Positions 16,066 to 22,309 of a stretch of DNA of 28,892 bases are shown here, in pieces. The stretch spans positions 1 through 28,892 of the forward strand of contig JBOHVS010000005.1 in the NCBI GenBank assembly GCA_050735975.1. The letters run 5' to 3'. The translations under genes and the position numbers were made by a program. Under the pieces are notes generated by a model that ran no database searches, had not been told where the DNA came from, and worked only from the letters and a program-made list of their open reading frames with translations. Position 1 is the stretch's first letter; each line of letters starts with the position of its first letter. The stretch comes from DATMBL01 sp050735975. GTDB taxonomy: Bacteria; Desulfobacterota; Binatia; UBA9968.

Positions 16066-17766
16066 ATGACTGGCGCTGTTGCTGTTCGCGCACGAATTTC
16101 CGTGGGCTCCGCCGCCGCTCGGCTCGACTGGCTCGGTTGGGTGTCGATTGTCACGGCCGCGCTGGTGCTCGCGCCGATCGTGGCCGTGGTCTGGAACGTC
16201 TTCCTGCCAAGCGAAACAACCTGGACCCACCTCGTGTCCACGGTCCTGCCGGGCTATATCTGGAATACCCTGTTGCTCGTTTTCCTGGTGGCCGCGGGCG
16301 TGATCTCGTTCGGCGTGCTCTCGGCATGGCTCGTGACCGCCTACTCTTTTCCGGGCCGGCGCCTGCTCGAGTGGGCGCTGGTCTTGCCGCTCGCGGTGCC
16401 GGCCTACGTCATGGCTTATGCGTACACCGATTGGCTTCAGGCTGCTGGACCTGTGCAAACCACGCTACGCGAGCTCACCGGTTGGAAGGTACGCGAGTAC
16501 TGGTTCCCGGAGATCCGCTCGCTCCCCGGAGCCGCGGCAATGCTCTCTTTCGCGCTCTACCCGTATGTTTACCTCCTCGCGCGCCCCGCTTTCCTCGAAC
16601 AGTCACGGACTATAATGGAAGCGGCAAGACTCTCCGGTTACGGCGGCTGGGGCGGATTCTGGCATGTGGCCTTGCCGCTCGCCCGCACCGGGATCGTCGC
16701 CGGAGCCGCGCTCGCGATGATGGAGGCGCTCGCCGATTTCGGCACGGTTTCTTACTTCGCCGTGAACACGTTTACGACCGGCATCTACCGCGCTTGGCTT
16801 TCGCTTGGTGATCCGGTGGCGGCCGGACAGCTCGCGACCTGCCTGCTCGCGTTCGTGTTTCTGATGCTCGCCCTGGAACGCCTGCACCGCGGCCGCGCGC
16901 GCTATGCAGGTACGCGCGCGCCGTTGCCGCCCCAGGAGCTGCGAGGCTGGCAGGCCGCGGCCGCCTTTGTGCTGTGCATCGCTCCGATCACCTTCGGATT
17001 CCTGCTGCCGGCTGGGATACTAGTCAACCTCGCGGCAACCGAGCCGGAAGCGCGGTTCGGAGCCCGGATCTACTCGCTTGTGACGAACACGTTCACGTTG
17101 GCCGGCGTCGCAGCGATCACGGCGGTGGCGGTGGCCGTGTTACTCGCGTACGCGGCCCGAACCGTAAAGAGCCCGCTTGTGCGCGGGGCGAACCGGCTGG
17201 CGGTGCTCGGGTACGCGCTACCTGGAGCGGTGATCGCGGTCGGAATTCTCCTACCGCTTGGGAAGCTCGACAACGCCATTGCCGCCTGGTTACAGCAGCA
17301 CTTCGGCGTAAACACAGGGCTGCTCCTCACCGGCTCGATCGCCGCGCTCGTTTATGCCTATGTTGTGCGGTTTCTCGCTGTCGCGTTCCAGACCGTCGAG
17401 GCGGGGCTCACGCGCGTGACGCCCTCAATGGACGACGCCGCGCGCAGCCTCGGTTTCTCGCCGGGGCGCACGCTCGCGCAGGTGCACGTCCCCATCATAT
17501 GGGGAAGCCTCGCGACCGCGGGGCTTCTCGTGTTCGTGGACGTGATGAAGGAACTCCCCGCAACTTTCGCAATGCGACCGTTTAACTTCGACACGCTCGC
17601 GGTCGAGGCTTACAACCTGGCAAAGGACGAGCGGATTGCCGAGGCGGCAGTCCCGTCGCTGCTGATGGTGGGCATCGCCCTCGTGCCTCTCATCGCGCTC
17701 TCACGCCAGATCGCGCGTTCCGGCCGGCGCCGTCTGCGCAGACCGAGTCGCGGCGGCTCAAGGTAA
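16066..17766 (+). CDS. fbpB: Ferric iron ABC transporter permease
   Basis: This is a fused permease with two homologous halves (about 12 spans), as usual for FbpB-type ferric transporters. Two EAA loops are visible: EAARLSGYGGWGGFWHVALP in the first half and DAARSLGFSPGRTLAQVHVP in the second. The ATG at 16066 gives 566 residues. An in-frame ATG at 16000 would overlap fbpA by 26 nt and add 22 residues, so the start is not settled. The C-terminus is strongly basic (RSGRRRLRRPSRGG). The FTR1 gene starts only 4 nt after the stop, implying one transcript. The coding sequence is visibly GC-rich relative to neighbours. Confidence 0.92.
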   Translation: MTGAVAVRARISVGSAAARLDWLGWVSIVTAALVLAPIVAVVWNVFLPSETTWTHLVSTVLPGYIWNTLLLVFLVAAGVISFGVLSAWLVTAYSFPGRRLLEWALVLPLAVPAYVMAYAYTDWLQAAGPVQTTLRELTGWKVREYWFPEIRSLPGAAAMLSFALYPYVYLLARPAFLEQSRTIMEAARLSGYGGWGGFWHVALPLARTGIVAGAALAMMEALADFGTVSYFAVNTFTTGIYRAWLSLGDPVAAGQLATCLLAFVFLMLALERLHRGRARYAGTRAPLPPQELRGWQAAAAFVLCIAPITFGFLLPAGILVNLAATEPEARFGARIYSLVTNTFTLAGVAAITAVAVAVLLAYAARTVKSPLVRGANRLAVLGYALPGAVIAVGILLPLGKLDNAIAAWLQQHFGVNTGLLLTGSIAALVYAYVVRFLAVAFQTVEAGLTRVTPSMDDAARSLGFSPGRTLAQVHVPIIWGSLATAGLLVFVDVMKELPATFAMRPFNFDTLAVEAYNLAKDERIAEAAVPSLLMVGIALVPLIALSRQIARSGRRRLRRPSRGGSR

Positions 17767-17770
17767 CTCT

Positions 17771-19723
17771 ATGCGGGTTTTCCTTTTGAGCCTCTTTCTG
17801 CTTTTTACGAGCAGCCCCTTTTTATGGGCCGCCGACGAGGCCAAGAGGCTTGTGGCCTTAGTCGATTATATCGGCGGCGACTACAGGAATGCAGTCGAAG
17901 GAGGGAAAATCATCAACCAGCTCGAGTACGATGAAATGCTGGAGTTTTCCAACCGCAGTCTCGAAATTTTCAAGCAACTGAAGACCGCCGAGGGGAAAGA
18001 CAAGGCAGGCATCGGAGTCCAACTCCGCGAGATCGCCTCACACATCAAACAAAGGTCGGGTGACAATACCATTCCCGAGCTTGCTCAGCAGATCAAAGAT
18101 CGACTGGTTGCCACGTACAACATTATTACCTATCCCAAAATTCTTCCCGATTTAGAAGCGGGCAAGACCATCTACCTGCAAAACTGCGCCCAGTGCCACG
18201 GCGAGACCGGAGGGGGCGACGGTCCGGCTGCAAAGACTATGCAACCGAAGGAACCGGCGCCGGCAAATTTCCTCGACGCGGATCTGATGAACGGTCTCTC
18301 GGCTTTCAAGGCTTTCAACACCACGACGTTCGGAATCCAGGGCACCGGGATGCCCAATTTCTCCGCCCTCAGTGAGAAAGCGAGATGGCAAGTCGCCTTC
18401 TACGTCATGTCCTTGCGCTTTCGACCTGAAGCAATTTCCACAGGGAAAAAGCTTTTTGAATCGGCAAAGCTGCCCGAGCAAATTACCAGCCTCGAAACAC
18501 TGGCAACGATTACAGACCGGGAGTTGAGCGATAAGCTGAGCGCTGCTTTCACCAGCAAAGAAGATGCTGACAAGGTTCTGGCTTACATCAGGACGGGTTT
18601 TCTGGAAGAGCCAAAGTCTGACCCGCTGCTCGTTGCGCGCGCCTACCTCAAAGAAGCGGTGGATCTTTACCAGCAGGGCAAGCGGCAGGAAGCCTACCAG
18701 AAGTCCGTCGATGCCTATCTTGACGGCTTTGAATTAGCCGAGCCCGCTTTGTTCGCGAAAGACGCGTCCCTTGGGAGAGAGCTTGAAGCGAAGTTCACGG
18801 AATTTCGCGGCTCGATTAGAAGCGGCGCGGAGATCGACCGAGTCCGCCGATTGCATGGAGAATTGGAAACCAGGTTGACAGAAGTCGCCGAAATTCTAAG
18901 AACCGGCGACTCGGCGAGCCGAAGTTACACGCTTTTCAACGCCGCATTGATCATCATCAGAGAAGGCGTGGAAGCCGCTCTTATCGTATCCGCAATCATC
19001 GCCGTCCTGAAAGCTACCGGGGCCTTTCAGGCTATCCGATACATTCATTTCGGATGGATGCTTGCCCTGATCGCTGGAATTGTCACCTGGCTGCTGGCGC
19101 AAACCGTGGTTACTGTCAGCGGCGCTCAACGGGAGGTCATTGAAGGGTTCACCGCTCTGCTGGCGGCCGTGGTCCTTTTCTCCGTGAGCTACTGGCTCAT
19201 CTCGAAAGCCGAGGCGAAGAAGTGGCAGCAATACATCCAGCAGAAGGTCCAGGAAGCGCTGACAACCCGCCGGGTTGCTGCGTTGGTTGGGGTATCGTTT
19301 CTGGCCGTCTATCGTGAAGCATTCGAAACGGTTTTGTTTTACCAGGCCCTGTGGCTGCAGAGCCAATCTACCCAGAATTTCGTTATCTGGGGATTCCTCA
19401 TTGGGGTAGCGCTGCTCGCCGTTATTATATGGCTCATTTTCAAACTGGGGATGAAAATTCCGCTGCGAACCTTCTTCGGAGTGAGCAGCGCACTGCTCTA
19501 TCTCTTGGCTTTCGTCTTTGCCGGCGAAGGGATCAAGAATCTTCAAGCAACCGGATGGTTAAGCGAAACACCGCTGCCGAATCTGCCCCACATACCGGCT
19601 TTGGGAATCTACCCGACGCTCGAAACCACGCTGGTTCAGGGAATGATGGTAATGGCGCTGATCGGCGCTCTATTCTGGCTCTGGCGCGGAACGCCGGCGC
19701 AAGAGAGTGTGAGGCAAGCTTGA
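17771..19723 (+). CDS. Cytochrome c-FTR1 fusion iron permease
   Basis: This gene encodes 650 residues in three parts. A signal peptide (1 to about 20, ending LWAAD) leads into a helical periplasmic region. A c-type cytochrome domain follows, with the haem motif CAQCH at 139-143 and a distal Met candidate in GTGMPNFS. From about residue 385 there is an FTR1/EfeU-type seven-span iron permease with both REXXE motifs, REGVE (397-401) and REAFE (515-519). In yeast FTR1 and E. coli EfeU such motifs bind iron in transit, coupled to oxidation; here the attached cytochrome could serve electron transfer, which is inference. The gene follows fbpB by 4 nt, so it is co-expressed with the ferric importer. 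Confidence 0.94.
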   Translation: MRVFLLSLFLLFTSSPFLWAADEAKRLVALVDYIGGDYRNAVEGGKIINQLEYDEMLEFSNRSLEIFKQLKTAEGKDKAGIGVQLREIASHIKQRSGDNTIPELAQQIKDRLVATYNIITYPKILPDLEAGKTIYLQNCAQCHGETGGGDGPAAKTMQPKEPAPANFLDADLMNGLSAFKAFNTTTFGIQGTGMPNFSALSEKARWQVAFYVMSLRFRPEAISTGKKLFESAKLPEQITSLETLATITDRELSDKLSAAFTSKEDADKVLAYIRTGFLEEPKSDPLLVARAYLKEAVDLYQQGKRQEAYQKSVDAYLDGFELAEPALFAKDASLGRELEAKFTEFRGSIRSGAEIDRVRRLHGELETRLTEVAEILRTGDSASRSYTLFNAALIIIREGVEAALIVSAIIAVLKATGAFQAIRYIHFGWMLALIAGIVTWLLAQTVVTVSGAQREVIEGFTALLAAVVLFSVSYWLISKAEAKKWQQYIQQKVQEALTTRRVAALVGVSFLAVYREAFETVLFYQALWLQSQSTQNFVIWGFLIGVALLAVIIWLIFKLGMKIPLRTFFGVSSALLYLLAFVFAGEGIKNLQATGWLSETPLPNLPHIPALGIYPTLETTLVQGMMVMALIGALFWLWRGTPAQESVRQA

Positions 19724-19758
19724 AGAGACGAATCAAGGAGGAAACGGCAAGGCCGCGA

Positions 19759-19908
19759 ATGGATGCAAAGCCCTTTCGTTGTGACTGCGGCAATCTCTTG
19801 GCCCGCCTTGTGCCGGAAGGAGTGGAACTCAAGTGCCGGCGATGTAAACGCCAGGTAATTGTGCCGTTGGAGGAAAATTCAGCGATCAAGACACCGATTC
19901 AGATTTAA
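19759..19908 (+). CDS. Com-like zinc-finger small protein
   Basis: This gene encodes 49 residues with four cysteines spaced C-x-C (CDCG) and C-x2-C (CRRC), separated by about 18 residues. It has the layout FRCDCGNLLARL, then VELKCRRCKRQVIVPLEE. This matches the Com family of small zinc-binding proteins, named after the phage Mu translational activator that binds an RNA stem-loop in the mom leader. AAGGAGG lies at 19734-19740, rather far from the ATG. An in-frame TTG at 19720 overlaps the FTR1 stop codon and is an alternative start. The gene is 35 nt after FTR1 and 22 nt before the first copy of the repeated leader element. Function in this chromosome is unknown. Confidence 0.7.
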   Translation: MDAKPFRCDCGNLLARLVPEGVELKCRRCKRQVIVPLEENSAIKTPIQI

Positions 19909-19930
19909 AGTCAATTTCGAGTCTAACTTT

Positions 19931-20009
19931 AGCGGCCAGAGGTTTAACCCAGAGCCCGGCGTTCCGCCTGCACAAGGCAGGAACCCGGCTCTTTTTTTGG
20001 AGGAGAAAA
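19931..20009 (+). promoter_or_regulatory. Repeated attenuator-like leader, copy 1
   Basis: The conserved block AGCGGCCAGAGGTTTAACCC runs into AGAGCCCGG. Then comes a long hairpin: AGAGCC pairs with GGCTCT, GTTCC with GGAAC, and GCCT with AGGC. Seven T follow directly, then GGAGGA and the ATG at 20010. Because the terminator-like hairpin lies between the conserved block and the ribosome site, it looks like an attenuator or riboswitch expression platform. No promoter of its own is evident. Confidence 0.75.
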
Positions 20010-20312
20010 ATGCCAGCCGTAGGAAAACACAGAGTTTTAGGTCAACTGGAAAGCGAAAATGTAGAGGAGAGGATCGAGGTGACTGCGCGTCAAACCGCAG
20101 AGCATCTGCCGATGTTAGAGGTTCGCGCTCTGCGCTGGGGTTCCGGCGTCGGCTGGTACGCCCAAAAAACCCTTACGCTGACTCCAGGCCAGGCGAGTCG
20201 ATTGGCTCAGCTGCTGCGGCGGTTCTCCTCTGCCGCTCAGCCGAGGAGAGCCCGTCCGAAAATCATTCCGTTTCGGAAACGACCAAGACGAAGCCTTACG
20301 TCGCCTGCTTGA
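20010..20312 (+). CDS. Small basic hypothetical protein under leader copy 1
   Basis: This gene encodes 100 residues with a strong GGAGGAG ribosome site directly after the terminator-like leader. The N-terminal 30 residues are acidic and polar. Residues about 34-72 (MLEVRALRWGSGVGWYAQ, then KTLTLTPGQASRLAQLLR) suggest two or three strands followed by a helix. That order is reminiscent of the PC4/YdbC single-strand DNA-binding fold, but the resemblance is weak. The C-terminal 28 residues are rich in Arg, Lys and Pro and probably disordered. The last 17 nt overlap the 3' end of the convergent ferritin-like gene. Function is unknown. Confidence 0.65.
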   Translation: MPAVGKHRVLGQLESENVEERIEVTARQTAEHLPMLEVRALRWGSGVGWYAQKTLTLTPGQASRLAQLLRRFSSAAQPRRARPKIIPFRKRPRRSLTSPA

Positions 20313-20772
20313 GGCGCACCTCTTTGGCCGTCACGGTTGGGCGTTTGCTGGAGAGGAGCATCTCCAAATTGTCAATGTCGTACTGTTCCGCCTCAACCAG
20401 ATCCTCCAACATTACGCGCAGAGCGGTTTCCTCAGCGTCCCCATCCTTTCCGCTCAACAGTTTGAGAGCGCTATCGTGGGCCCGCTGTGATTCGCGCTCC
20501 AGTTCGAGCGCCTGGCGCAACATCTCCTTCGTATCCGTTGCTTGGCGAATGGTGCCCGGCTCCACTGTTGGAAGCCCGCCTAAAGCGACTATTTTTTTTC
20601 CGAGGCGCTCCGCGTGTTCCAAGGAACCCTGGCTTTTGCCACGAAAGAAGCCGGCCAAGTATTCGCGTTCGGTGCCTTGGACAAGGAAGCTATGCTGGTA
20701 ATACTGGATTACCGAGGCGTACTCGAGGCTCAGGCTTTTGTTCAACGCCTCGGCTATGCTTTGGACGTCCAT
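20296..20772 (-). CDS. Ferritin-like (bacterioferritin-related) protein
   Basis: This gene encodes 158 residues forming a four-helix bundle of the ferritin-like superfamily. Helix A has NKSLSLEYASVIQYYQH with Glu17. Helix B has SLEHAERLGKKI followed by the bacterioferritin-type turn ALGGLPTVEPG. Helix C has LELERESQRAHD and helix D has EDLVEAEQYDIDNLEML. Compared with classical bacterioferritin the diiron ligands look altered: Ser50 stands where the bridging Glu is expected before His53, and a Tyr replaces the helix D His. It could therefore be a storage protein with a modified centre or a non-storage relative. The ATG follows a clear GGAGG. Placement in an iron-uptake region supports an iron role. 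It converges with the upstream gene, overlapping by 17 nt. Confidence 0.83.
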   Translation of the reverse strand: MDVQSIAEALNKSLSLEYASVIQYYQHSFLVQGTEREYLAGFFRGKSQGSLEHAERLGKKIVALGGLPTVEPGTIRQATDTKEMLRQALELERESQRAHDSALKLLSGKDGDAEETALRVMLEDLVEAEQYDIDNLEMLLSSKRPTVTAKEVRLKQAT

Positions 20773-20839
20773 AATCGACCTCCTTGCTCTGAAATGGAAT
20801 CATAAAATCACGCTACTGCGGCGCACGACGCCCGTCAAT

Positions 20840-20855
20840 CCCACTTAAGAGTGGG
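20840..20855. promoter_or_regulatory. Inverted repeat, candidate operator
   Basis: CCCACTTAAGAGTGGG has perfect 6-bp arms (CCCACT/AGTGGG) around a 4-nt centre. It lies 13 nt before the XRE-family gene and about 68 nt upstream of the divergent ferritin-like gene. That position suits an operator, possibly for the adjacent XRE protein. Confidence 0.5.
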
Positions 20856-20868
20856 TGCGAGAAAATGA

Positions 20869-21129
20869 ATGGAAGAAAAGAATCTCGCCAATTTGATTGG
20901 GAGACGGCTGCGGGAAATAAGAACAGCGCAAGGTCTCAGGCAACAGGACATGGAGGGCAGGGGCATTAGCTACAAGTATTACCAGCGAATCGAGTCAGGA
21001 AAAGTCAATCTAACATTGAGCTCTGTAGAAAAGCTTGCCTCTGCTTTTGGGATAAAGATATTGGATCTCTTTCAGAGGCCGGCCTTGAAAAAACGAAGAT
21101 CGCGAAGAAACGGAAGCAAAAGAGTTTAG
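20869..21129 (+). CDS. XRE-family DNA-binding regulator
   Basis: This gene encodes 86 residues with a Cro/C1-type helix-turn-helix at about residues 8-66: LIGRRLREIRTAQGLRQQDM, then ISYKYYQRIESGKVNLTL, then SSVEKLASAFGIKILDLF. The C-terminal 18 residues (KKRRSRRNGSKR) are strongly basic. There is no ligand-binding or enzymatic domain. Transcription diverges from the ferritin-like gene over a short gap with a 16-bp inverted repeat, consistent with local autoregulation. Copy 2 of the repeated leader begins 22 nt after the stop codon, the same spacing as between the Com-like gene and copy 1. Confidence 0.9.
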   Translation: MEEKNLANLIGRRLREIRTAQGLRQQDMEGRGISYKYYQRIESGKVNLTLSSVEKLASAFGIKILDLFQRPALKKRRSRRNGSKRV

Positions 21130-21151
21130 GAATTACTCAGCAAAGTTTTTG

Positions 21152-21230
21152 AGCGGCCAGAGGTTTCAATCCAGAGCCCGGTGTCACGCGAAGACGTGCG
21201 CCGGGTTTTTTATTTTTGGAGGATAACAGC
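21152..21230 (+). promoter_or_regulatory. Repeated attenuator-like leader, copy 2
   Basis: The conserved block AGCGGCCAGAGGTTTCAATC runs into CAGAGCCCGG. A hairpin follows with CCCGG pairing to CCGGG and CACG pairing to CGTG. Then come TTTTTTATTTTT, GGAGGA and the ATG at 21231. The apical stem differs entirely from copies 1 and 3 yet remains paired. No own promoter is evident, so it may be read from the XRE gene. Confidence 0.75.
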
Positions 21231-21427
21231 ATGGAAGAATCTCGAACAGGACGAAGATGGCAGATTACCGTTTGTCCGGGAAACACTGTTCACATTCACT
21301 ACGGCACGGGTTCGCGCATATTTTGGAAGAGGATTTTATGAAGCTACCGTCGGACCTGCAAAAAGCCTCAGAGGTATTCCGCGATGCTTTGACTCGTGAA
21401 AAACCTCTTAACCACAAGCGGCTATAG
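21231..21427 (+). pseudogene. Small hypothetical gene, apparently frameshifted
   Basis: The ATG at 21231 with GGAGG ten bases upstream opens a 36-codon frame (WQITVCPGNTVHIHYGTGS in its middle) that stops at 21341. The frame one base back continues sensibly (AHILEEDFMKLPSDLQKASE, then VFRDALTREKP) to a stop at 21425-21427. A one-base backward shift near 21314 would give a coherent protein of about 65 residues: strands, then a helix beginning EEDFMKL. The second frame also has an ATG at 21338 overlapping the first stop as ATGA, so coupled translation of two short peptides is possible. No slippery heptamer is evident. A sequencing error or real decay is therefore more likely than programmed shifting. 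I know no named family. Confidence 0.55.
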
Positions 21428-21481
21428 TGAGAACAGCAGCCAAAACGGCCTTTGATAAGACGGCTACCATAGGAAAGAATT

Positions 21482-22162
21482 ATGCTTATGACAAAACCAG
21501 TCTGTACCGCCATGCTACTGTTAGCGCTGGTCAGTTCTGCTGAGGCGCATTATGTCTGGCTCGAACGGGACGGCGACGGATCCGCTCGCGTCTACTTCGG
21601 TGAATGGGCACGGGATATCCGTGAAAAAGCCGGCGGCCTGCTTGATAGGATCAAGATGCCGCGCGCGTTTCTCGGCGCCAGTAACGCTCCGTTAGCTATC
21701 AAGAGGCACGACAATCATATCGAGATTACAGTTAAGGGTCGAGGGGATTTGCGATTGGTCGAAAACACCATGGCGCCGCGAGACGACAAGGAAAAAAGCG
21801 GTAAGACACGCACGATCTATTACGCCAAGACCGGCCGCTCTGAGACCGCCGCGAAGCTTGACCTGGAGCTTGTGCCAAGCACCGCCGACGGAAATAAATT
21901 TGTCGTGCTTTTTAATGGCGGCCCGCTACCGAAAGCCGAGTTGACCGTGTACGGCCCGCCGAAATGGGAAAAGAAACTCACGACCGATGAGCAAGGCTCC
22001 GTGACGGTTCCAACGCCTTGGGCCGGTTTTTACGTTGTCCAAATCGTTCACTTTGATGAAACGGCGGGTGATCTGAGCGGTACAAACTTCGATCGGACGC
22101 GGCATATTTCGTCCCTTTCGTTCGTCAACAGCAAAGGCCACCGGTGGCCGGTGAGTCGCTGA
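21482..22162 (+). CDS. DUF4198-type periplasmic protein
   Basis: This gene encodes 226 residues, beginning with a signal peptide (1 to about 22, cleavage at AEAH). The mature N-terminus HYVWLERDGDGSARVYFGEW is characteristic of the DUF4198 group, secreted beta-rich proteins often encoded beside TonB-dependent receptors for metals. The C-terminal half (LPKAELTVYGPPKWEKKLTT followed by DEQGSVTVP) looks like an Ig-like or carboxypeptidase-regulatory fold. AGGAAAG precedes the ATG at 21482. The receptor gene follows by 147 nt. A role in handling the metal or chelate delivered by that receptor is inferred from context. Confidence 0.8.
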   Translation: MLMTKPVCTAMLLLALVSSAEAHYVWLERDGDGSARVYFGEWARDIREKAGGLLDRIKMPRAFLGASNAPLAIKRHDNHIEITVKGRGDLRLVENTMAPRDDKEKSGKTRTIYYAKTGRSETAAKLDLELVPSTADGNKFVVLFNGGPLPKAELTVYGPPKWEKKLTTDEQGSVTVPTPWAGFYVVQIVHFDETAGDLSGTNFDRTRHISSLSFVNSKGHRWPVSR

Positions 22163-22309
22163 TGTACGAGAGCATTAAAGGATTTGATCAAGCGCCATCG
22201 CTGCAAGCTCCGCTTAACTCCAAAGAAAAGAAATAAAGAAATAGGGGTGCAAGCCAGCCGGCGCCAGCCAGTGCCCTTTTTTGAAGCAAACAAAGAAGGA
22301 GAAATCACT

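Noticed and set aside
18896..19546. A 216-codon minus-strand frame within the FTR1 domain
   Set aside because: It is antisense to membrane spans and REXXE motifs of a clear gene; the product is Gln/Asn/Asp-rich with no family signature.
19931..20000. Leaders as plain terminators of the preceding genes
   Set aside because: Copy 3 has its own promoter directly upstream and no gene to terminate. In all copies the ribosome site follows the U-run immediately, leaving no room for a new promoter. The conserved 5' block would also be unexplained.
19931..20009. Leader as a PreQ1, PyrR or GEMM-type regulatory RNA
   Set aside because: AGAGGTT recalls PreQ1-I and CCAGAG recalls PyrR sites, but the remaining conserved positions of those families are absent and the downstream genes do not fit.
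21160..21175. tRNA T-arm-like text (AGAGGTTTCAATCC) in the leader copies
   Set aside because: It resembles GGTTCRANYCC, but the two sides do not pair as a T-stem in all copies, and there is no acceptor, D or anticodon arm nearby.
21181..21399. An alternative 72-codon frame across leader copy 2
   Set aside because: It would start inside the leader hairpin without a ribosome site. The GGAGG and ATG at 21231 serve a different frame with better protein character.
22226..22300. Hairpin with a T-run upstream of the TonB receptor gene
   Set aside because: The GGTGC/GCGCC pairing is short with a wobble and is separated from the T-run; it is not comparable with the three repeated leaders.
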